From Bolinopsis microptera (lineage: Eukaryota; Ctenophora; Tentaculata; Lobata; Bolinopsidae), in the NCBI RefSeq assembly GCF_026151205.1, contig NC_087072.1, forward strand, positions 11,694,169 to 11,758,168: a stretch of DNA of 64,000 bases, given 5' to 3'. The position numbers were made by a program, and so were the translations under genes. This document shows positions 12,801-21,800 of this stretch, piece by piece (positions within the stretch are counted from its first letter, which is position 1; every line of letters begins with the position of its first letter). The notes beneath the pieces were generated by a model. The model had not been told where the DNA came from. It saw only the letters and a list, made by a program, of their open reading frames with translations, and ran no database searches.

Positions 12801-15800
12801 TTTAAGGTTGATTTGAGTTACAGAGTAATATTCATGATGAGTTTTACCTGTTTTTTTGGTATTGGGGACGTGGCGTGCAGCACCTGCAGTTACCCTCACC
12901 GGTCGGGTACTAGGACCTTTTGGATTGGGCACTGTGTCGGGGGGCTGGTCGAAGTCGAATAGCAGCAGCCAGCGTCTCCGGGAGAAAACTGTGTTTCTCT
13001 AAGAATGTCTCACCCGAAGGTGAGACATCCACCCAGATCCGCTGCCTTTGTTTAAACTCCGTCGACGGGCCCCCACCTTCATGTAGCTGCACAGCCACTG
13101 CCTCCCAGATGTTGGTGATCTGTATCCTATTCCACGGTGGGGTAGGATTGAGAGATAATGAGTTGTTGTGTATCAGTATATGGGAGATTATGTGCGCGTT
13201 CCCGCGCAATGTTGTTGAAATAGGTCCTTTAATCACAATAATGTCTGATGTTAAGCGTAAATCAGAAAACCTCCGCTCTGCGAAAATCAATGTCTCATCT
13301 GTGTTATGCAGTTGATACATCTCATTACCGCTATCAGTCATGATTGTTTTGTAAATCCGGAGTTGTACTTGTAGTATAGGGGTAATAGTGGTGGATTCCT
13401 TGGTGGTTGCTGAACGAGCACAGCCCCGATTGAAACCAGCACCCTCGCAGCAAGGCTGTGAAGCCTGCGCAAGTGTGCCAATCCCACACGAGGCCGGCTC
13501 AGTCCCGCCTCCTCCACTGGTAATCCGGTGTTGTAGTGTAGGTGTAGTAGTGGTGGATTCCTTGGTGGTTGCTGGACGAGCACAGCCCCGATAGGAACCA
13601 GCACCATCGCAGCAAGGCTGTGAAGCCTGCGCAAGTGTGCCAATCCCACACGAGGCCAGCTCTGTCCTGCCTCCTCCACTGGTAATCCGGTGTTGTAGTC
13701 CAAGTGTATTAGTGAGAGTTTTAACACTTTCTGCGTATCGTAGAAAGATGTTTGTTTTACTACCGCGACAGTAATGATATGCCGCTAATAAGGTAAAAGT
13801 AAAACGGGTGCTAATGATCGGTATTAAGGGCCCGACCTTGAAGTGCACACCCTGAACTTCTAAAACCCTATATGCTCAGGTGTGAGTGAAGGCTGTGAGA
13901 GCTCCAAAAGAAAAAGGGATCAAATGGGGTAAAGGAAGACGGTTGGCACGTGCGACCTACGTTCAGTTTTGCTCAGCTGAACAGTACAGCTTAGTCTCGG
14001 CTGGTCTTGTGATGCCGATTAAGCCCCCTTACCACGGCAAGGTCATTTGCTTTGGATAAAGCACCATTACCAATCACTATAGGTGAGAGAAACAGGATAG
14101 GATTGGGTCCTGGGCAGTAACTCCAGAGCAAATGGGCAGAGTCATAAGTGGTGCTCTAGTGCTCAGGATTGACTCTGCCGCTGTACTTTAAATCAATAAG
14201 TACCTACACGTGTGACAGACGCCCCAGCCGACAAGCCCCCTGACGCGATGCATGCGAGCCCAGAACAGAGTGCCTACACCCAGTGGCACGCCATGCTAAG
14301 ACAACGCCGCCAGCTATCGACCCGGATGCTATCCCCACGAGCTACCTAGCGACTTTCGTCGCTTGGGTGCTCAATGTGGACTGCCTCCGTTACGACCACC
14401 AGCTTCGCCACTCAGCCCAGCGGTCCCCTGGCTTCAGCCATCCACCCCAGTCTCAGCACACACCACACTGGGAAACACCAACCAGTACGTGGCCTGGTAT
14501 AGTAACTAGTGTACAGTATAATAACTAGTATACAGGATAGTAACTTGTGTAAAGTATAGTAACTCGTGTAAAGTATAGTAACTAGTGTACAGCGTAGTAA
14601 CTTGTATACAGTATTTTATCCAAAACAAAGGAAATGATATTAATTTGAATAACCGTCCGCAAATGCAAATTGATACCGAGAATGAAATCGGTCGCTCGAT
14701 TTTCCCATTCATTCACGGCTTACGAACTGTAATAAAGCTTATTGAATGGGAATATAATATCGACAGTAACTCTGTACAGGTGATAAATCAAACATTCTTC
14801 AGATAAGTGTGACGTTGGTACAGTTAGAGATGGCGCCCAATGCAGGAAATGTGACCCTGGGTTCCAGCCAGACCTTCCTCAATCTGCGTGTGGTTAGTTA
14901 TAAACTTGTTCATGTAGTTGTTCTATGAAATTGAACGTGATATAATTTGCTAGAAATGATATAGAATATCATATTACCACGCACTGTTAAAATGTTAAGA
15001 TCTTTGTTTGTGTAACCTGAGGATATTGGCTCTTATATTACAAGATCTAACATCACTTCAGGGCCCTGTCCAGCTGGAAGCTACAAAAATTTTGATATGG
15101 ACACGTGTGCAGAATGTCCTGACAACACGATCAGTACAATAGAAGGAGCAGTCTTGTGTATACCTTGTGGAGATGGCAAGCAACGAAACTTAGATGGAAC
15201 TGAATGCGGTAAGGAATTTGGATGGGTTTATGTTAGTTGTAGAACCTTTCAGATAGGATGATGTGAATCGTCATTAGTAATAAGAATAACTGACCAACGT
15301 GTTCTGTTGATTCGTGCATTTGCAGCCAACTGTATCCTCTTATGCCAGTCAGTGTAATCACAGTGCTGGCAAGCACGACCGTGGACCTTATACATTATAT
15401 ACTATTATATCCCCTATACTATTACCAAATAGATGATTTTAGAAGAAAAATTGTCTTAAATAAAATCGGTCGCTCGCTTTTCCCATTCATTTACAATTAC
15501 AATTGTAATAGATTAAGAAGAACTACCTGAAGGCAGCTGTACTCGGCAATAAAGATTCAATAATGAATAAACTCAGCTAATTGGACACTAACTATACCGC
15601 CCTTATCCCGAAATACTAGGTATCGACCCGAAAGCAACCCAAAGAGATTTGTACAGCATGTGATTGATATAATTAATCGAAACTTACTAAAATTCGCAAG
15701 CCGTGAATGAATGAGAAAAGCGAGCGACCGATTTCATTCTCGGTATCATTTTGCATTGAGAACGGTCATTCAAATTGATATCATTTCCTTTAGTTTGGGA

Positions 15801-18800
15801 AAGAGAGACACTGGCAGCTGGCCACTCTCCCCAATTATGGGTTTTGGTCAAATTATGTTAAATAAAATCCATACTACAGTACATAGCTAGCTGATGAAGA
15901 GAAATTAAATCATAACTGATTTTTTCCATCGACTTTTTTTCTTAAAAAATCATAAGATGGTTAGAATTGGTAGGATTTGAGGATGGGTAGGGTAGGTAGG
16001 TAGGTAGGTAGGTTTTTCGTACGGTGTCACGTGTCACAAAGGAAAACATGCATTAGGGTCTGCCCACACTACGCCTCTTCACATAGCCATGTGTCTACGC
16101 GTACTGCGTGACGCGCTTGTTTCACAAGTAGATAGCAAGCGAGAGGGCTCTGGTTAGAGCAACTACGCCTCTATTCCCCGAAGGTCTGCCTACACTGTCA
16201 CTACGCCATGTGACGACGGGCCATTTAAAAAATTCGTGCCTCTCTTCCCCGAGAGTTTCCACGCCAACTGGCGGGAGCTCTGCGCCTCGTTGTGTGAATC
16301 CGGTTTTTTTGACCCACGTCATGTGGCCCGTCACCACATGGCGTAGTGTGTTGACCATTGTTAATGATCTGGCCCGGCGCGCGCTACTTCGTAGCACTTG
16401 CCGTCGGGCAAGAAAGCGGGCCGTCGAGAAGAAAGCGGCGCGCGCTACTTCGAAGAAATTTAGACGAGTAAAATCCGTCAACGTAGTGTGGGCAGACCTT
16501 CGGGGAATAGATGTGTAGTGTGGGCAGACCCTTACCCTCCGCATAGCCATTTTAATGCATCTTCTCCACGCGCGCAGACCAGTTATGGTTTCGTCGCCAC
16601 GATTACCCTCCGCATACTATACGTTTGCCATGCACGATTCGACGATTGAGTTACACTTTCAAATGCGCGGCGCCAAGCTTACTGTAAGTTTTCATGACAG
16701 TTAATTACAGTACGTCAGCGTATTATATATATGTCATTACAATGATTTATTCTTGATATGTTGTTTTGAAATGGATTTACATATAAATTCATTCCCGTTT
16801 TACATAGGTTTAATGTTTCGTGTTAAATGTCAAAGTCAGCGAGACTTTCACTGTCGGACAACCTTAAGAGTCTTTTGCTGCTCAAGGAATACGGAGCTAT
16901 CATAAATTCTGCCCATGTGCAAGAACTGGGCAAATTCCTTTGCAACTGTCACCGCATCAGGAACCCGAAAAAGACGCCAATACTGCCTGTCACCCCATCA
17001 AGACTACCAACTCAACATACATAATACAGATCATCATTATGCAGATTTCACGATCTGTTGTACGAGCACGGAACACTAGTGTTTACTGTTTCCAGTACTA
17101 TACGTTCGATTATGAATGTGTCTTTTGAGGACTCGAATACTGATATCACTGTTTAGTGATCATTGAAGTTGCCTTTTACTACTTCCTCTTATGTTAAATT
17201 ATTATTTCAGCATTTATTTCTATTTCGGTTGTTTGTACGGGAGTTAAATTTTAAGTGCTTGTGTTTTAAATTTTCATGACTCTTGAAACTCGAATTTTAT
17301 TTACTCTAGTTATGTTATTCATTCATGTATAGTCGAGACGATGGTGTTAGTGCCATCTCCGACAACTTTACGTTTAATTCCGTTTAATTCCGTTTAATTC
17401 TGTCATACATCGTAAGGCTCTGGTACGGTCTTTGGGTTGTAAATTTCGCACAACCTTGAGCCTGAGGCTTGATAGTGATAAGTCGGAAGTCCTCAGATTT
17501 GTGATTTGGTGAAGACAGAAGAACAGTTATTTAATATTTTGACCAACATGAAACGATTTTTATTTAAAATTTTAAAAGGAAATGCCCACTGTCGATGGAA
17601 ATCTAGCGTCCGATGGAAATCTAGCGTCCGCTAAACGGCGCAATTCTTGTTTAATATGAAAAGAGAGATATTTGACACCTGAAAATTACGGACAATGAGT
17701 CAAAAGAACACATTGTGTGTTAAGTGAATTAGAAATGACAGATTTCTAACGATACTTGATACTACGAAGTAAGCACAGCTTACACTGTACAGTAAAATCT
17801 CGCTATCGACAGCTCACAATAGAATTAGCAATGAATTTAACCAATAACGATCAACTTATTTATCAATGAATACCATGTCCATACCCTTACCAACATTGCA
17901 TTAGCTCATCAGTTTATCAAGTTATCGTATTTCATGACAATATCAGTGGCTGCTGAACTAGCCAAAATGCCTATAGGGCAGATCGCATAATAAAATTGTG
18001 TATAAAAATATAATAATATATAAACAAGAATTGCGCCGGTTAGCGGACGCTAGATTTCCATCGACCGTAATTAAATTTAATTACGATTAGCGATCGTTTC
18101 ATATTGGTTAAATGACCAAATTTCTTTTTGGGCGTTACAGAGAACAAAATGGTTATGGAGGGGTTGCCGTTGTCAAATATTTAAATCGAAAGTTAAACGA
18201 CCGGACACCGTATCCTGCGCCTGTGCGGTGTTATGCAGTTACAAGTTTGAAGAACAAAAGCCATGTGAAGGAATCGTTGTTTACAAGTTTACATAAGTTG
18301 TTAGATTAAATAAAATGGTATTGCTAGTCGTGAAATCCGGAGTAGGTAATGTAACTCATAATTGATAATAACATTTATGATCCATTTCGTATAACATATA
18401 ACAAATCAATCACTCGACAATCATGTTCAACATAATATCAGCATCATAATTTGTTCAACAGTATAACGGATTACTAATATCATTATCGGGAGCCAAGCAG
18501 TGGCGTAACGTTGCCTGTTGCCCCCCCCTCCCCGCCGAAAAGGCGCCCCCCTGTTGGCGCCCCCTAAAATTGAACAAAAACATTAGGTGATTTTAGAGGA
18601 TACGCCGGTAAAATCTCTAAAAAAGTGTGTATATATCTAGAGCAAAACGCGCAGTTTTGCTAGTACTTTAAGTTTAGTTAAGTTTTCGGTGGTTGTACCA
18701 AGCACTCACAACAAAACGAGAAGTTAGTATGCTGTACCGCATCATGATCAATGATCAAGTAAAGAAAAGCTTGAACTACTTAACACATGTATAAGATCCG

Positions 18801-21800
18801 GGAAATCGCTTGTTATTCAAATCAATTACCATAGAATTCAAATTGTATGCTTGGCGCCGCGCATTTGAGGTTTAATTCAATCAATCGTCAAATCGTGCAA
18901 ACGTATGCGGAGGGTAACCATGGCGACAACACCATAACTGCTCTGCGCGCGGAGAATATGCATTCTAATAAAGTATGCGGAGGGTAATGCATGTTTTCCT
19001 TTGTGACACGTGACACGAAAAACCTACCTACCCATTGGCACTATGTTTCACATAGCCATGTGTATACGCGTACTGCGTGACGCGCTTGTTTCACAAGTTG
19101 CGCTACTGCAAGTGAGACTGAGAGGGCTCTGGTTAGAGCAAGCACTATGTCTATACCCATTCTCAAATCCTACCACTTCTAACCATACTTATACATTATA
19201 CTTTTTTTGAAGAAAAAAGAAGTCGATGGAAAAAATACTTCATTTGGTATGCAAACATTTTGAAGGATCTGTTTTAAAAATACAATAGAATCATATTCAA
19301 GGTATACGCATGTATAATAAACATAAAAGCTGTCTGCAAAATGCCTCTATCACATTCTCCCCACTAAATTGGATTGTCTAATTGTCTAACATTTTTCTCT
19401 AAGAGAGAGAAAAAACTACCGAGAATTTTGTCTAAAATTGTTCGTTAACAAGAATTTCGCCGCGGTTAAACCACGCACGATCAATTTTCCCAGCCCTACG
19501 ATGTACTTGTACCATTAATTCTTTTGAGTGAAAACAGAAAAGTGTGACTAGAAAAACATATTTACACGCTTTGTTTTTTAAATAAATGAGTGGGATTTGA
19601 TTCACGATGTCAACGTCCTTCGTGCTTCGCAGCTCGGTGAGGCCCAGTGCATGGTGCATCTCGCCGATCTACCGTGGTTGCGAGAAGAATTATTGGATGC
19701 GCGGCGCGGCCCAGTAGTGCATCAACAATAAATGAATCCTGAAAATTGTGGAAAATAACTTTGCGAAGGAGCTGAGGAACTTCACTGTAATTAATTAACA
19801 CATGGCTAGTGTCGCGCGCAGCATAACAGATGCTTCCTATACACATAATTATAGGTTAGTGGTCTATATTGCGAAGGAGCAAACTTTTGTCGTCAACGTA
19901 GGACCGTCGGGCCACCTCATATATCCAAACCCGATTACTCATTCCCTACGATCTTTTTGCCATCGGCAAGAGCAGGGAAAAAAATCATAGTGCTCTACAA
20001 GTACAGCGGGTGAACCAGAAAATTATAAACTTCTAGCTCGACGAACCATATGTACAAAGTTAGCATGTAAGAGTTTCTTTATGATTTTAAAGAGCTGGTC
20101 AAATAGGTAGTCACATGACCATGTCAGAACTATTTAATCTGACCCGGAACTCTAGAGCATTGCAAATCGGAGGATCTGGCCATAGAGAACGGAGTAATGA
20201 CCGTACACAACGAAGCTACAACGCCCTACGAGCAGGGAGTGAAGGTCAGCTACAAGTGCAATGATAGGTTCAAGTTGGTGGGGAACAGTGAGCTGACTTG
20301 TAACAACCGAGCGTGGAGTAATGCCGCCCCTCTTTGCAAACGTAAGATATGTTACAGTTAGGGCGTGAGGAAGTAACGAACTTGCATATATATATCAAAC
20401 TATCAGCTGTATATTGACAACTCTCACCAGTTAGTTCGAATTGATTGATTAATCAGAGGAAAGTTTAAAAGAAGTAAAAAAATTAAAAGTTAGAACAACT
20501 CACTCAACCAGCTGTTAACGCGATGTGCCCGTCATACGAAGTGATCAACGGCAAGGTCATGGACGAATCATCCGGCCCATTCCTTACTACTGAGGTGATA
20601 AGATATACTGATAAGGATTGATAATCATGAGATCCTATTCCATCTTAATTGCGGTAATCTAGAAAGTTTTCATCCTAGAAAGGTGAACATCTGTTGCAAT
20701 TATTCACATGTGAACTTGTTTAACTCATCAAACTAACACTCCCTCACTAGAGCGTCAGTGCGATATGTGAACTTGTTTAACTCATCAAACTAACACTCCC
20801 TCACTAGAGCGTCAGTGCGATATGTGAACTTGCTTACAACCTGAACGGAACTAACCCCCGTGTATGTGCGGAGGCAGGATGGAAAACAGATGCTCAAAAT
20901 TGCGTTTACAAAGGTAATTACTAGTGATTTTGTTATGGAAAAATATTATTTGTATGAAAAATAAAGATTTTGTGTTAACCAGTGATAAGAGCGATTCCAC
21001 TTTATTACAGGGCTCTTCGTTATATCGTAGATCAAATTAATTCTACCGGAATCTAAAATTCTTACTAAGAAGAGTTTCCCCGAACAGAGGGAAGATGTCC
21101 GCCACTAAAGCACTTGGAGCACGGAGGTCTCTCATGTAATGGAGGTTACACTTACATTATTAAAAGTTCGTGCACTGTCTCATGTGACCCAGGATACATT
21201 TATCTGAGCGAAATTAAGGTAAACATTAACCACGACTCCTTGTGTTACCGTGCCAAGCTGTTAATTAATACCTCGATCGTAAAAACATAATTATGTTAAA
21301 AAAATATTAATATATATAGTATATAATTTTCCTGACTTCTGTTATCCTACAGAAAGTGACCTGTCAAGAAGATCTACGGTGGAGCCACCAGTCCTTTACC
21401 AACAGTCAGGGAAACTTTGCCGCATGTGCTAAACAGGAGACCCCCAAGTCCCATGTCTTAGAAGTAGAACTTTACCTTGACGTGGATTACTGTAAGACAG
21501 ATCCAGAGAAAGCAGCTGTGGTTGCTGCCTTTGAAACTTACATCCATTCTGGTTCTGCGGCTGTGCCCTGTGTTACTGGTGCTAAATGCACGGTTAGTTT
21601 CTCTTTCAGTAACTCCTTAATTAGTTGTCTAGTTTGAGAAGATCAGTTTCAACATGATAACTCCTGACCCACCTTATCATAATTACATTAAGACTGTTCT
21701 TCAAAATTTGATTATCACCCACGTACCGTGTACACGTCATTGTTTATACGATAAAATTAAATCATCTCAACACTTATCAGGTACAAAATACCAGCTGTAA

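Larger units (their letters stand above)
8881..14484 (-). mobile_element. Full-length I-like non-LTR retrotransposon with 11-bp target-site duplication
   Basis: Flanked by GTACGTGGCCT at 8870-8880 and 14485-14495. On the minus strand it starts at 14484, has a GC-rich 5' UTR (about 13860-14484), a pair of 162-bp repeats, a short ORF1, a long ORF2 with endonuclease, RT and RNase H, a short 3' UTR and an A-rich tail at 8881-8907 (A-runs broken by T). The 5604-bp insertion sits in the intron between receptor exons 2 and 3, antisense to that gene. The intact duplication and nearly intact frame point to a recent insertion. Confidence 0.9.
15919..19236. mobile_element. 3.3-kb element with long terminal inverted repeats
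   Basis: The left end ATTTTTTCCATCGACTT and right end AAGTCGATGGAAAAAAT are inverse. Inverted similarity continues through TAGGATTTGAG, the TAGGTAGG run, GTCACGTGTCACAAAGGAAA, TACCCTCCGCAT and GCGCGGCGCCAAG, giving arms of about 350 bp once inserted elements are discounted. The interior holds family-specific blocks and a dispersed repeat at 18503-18690, but no recognisable transposase; the short frame at 16827-17024 has no family I know. Partial relatives lie at 4225-4410 and 6065-6640. Probably a non-autonomous DNA transposon. Confidence 0.65.

Noticed and set aside
15326-15354. Possible extra receptor exon (ANCILLCQSV then TAA)
   Set aside because: It has an acceptor and matching start phase, but a stop follows within 10 codons and no usable phase-1 donor exists. 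Joining exon 4 directly to 20156 keeps the frame.
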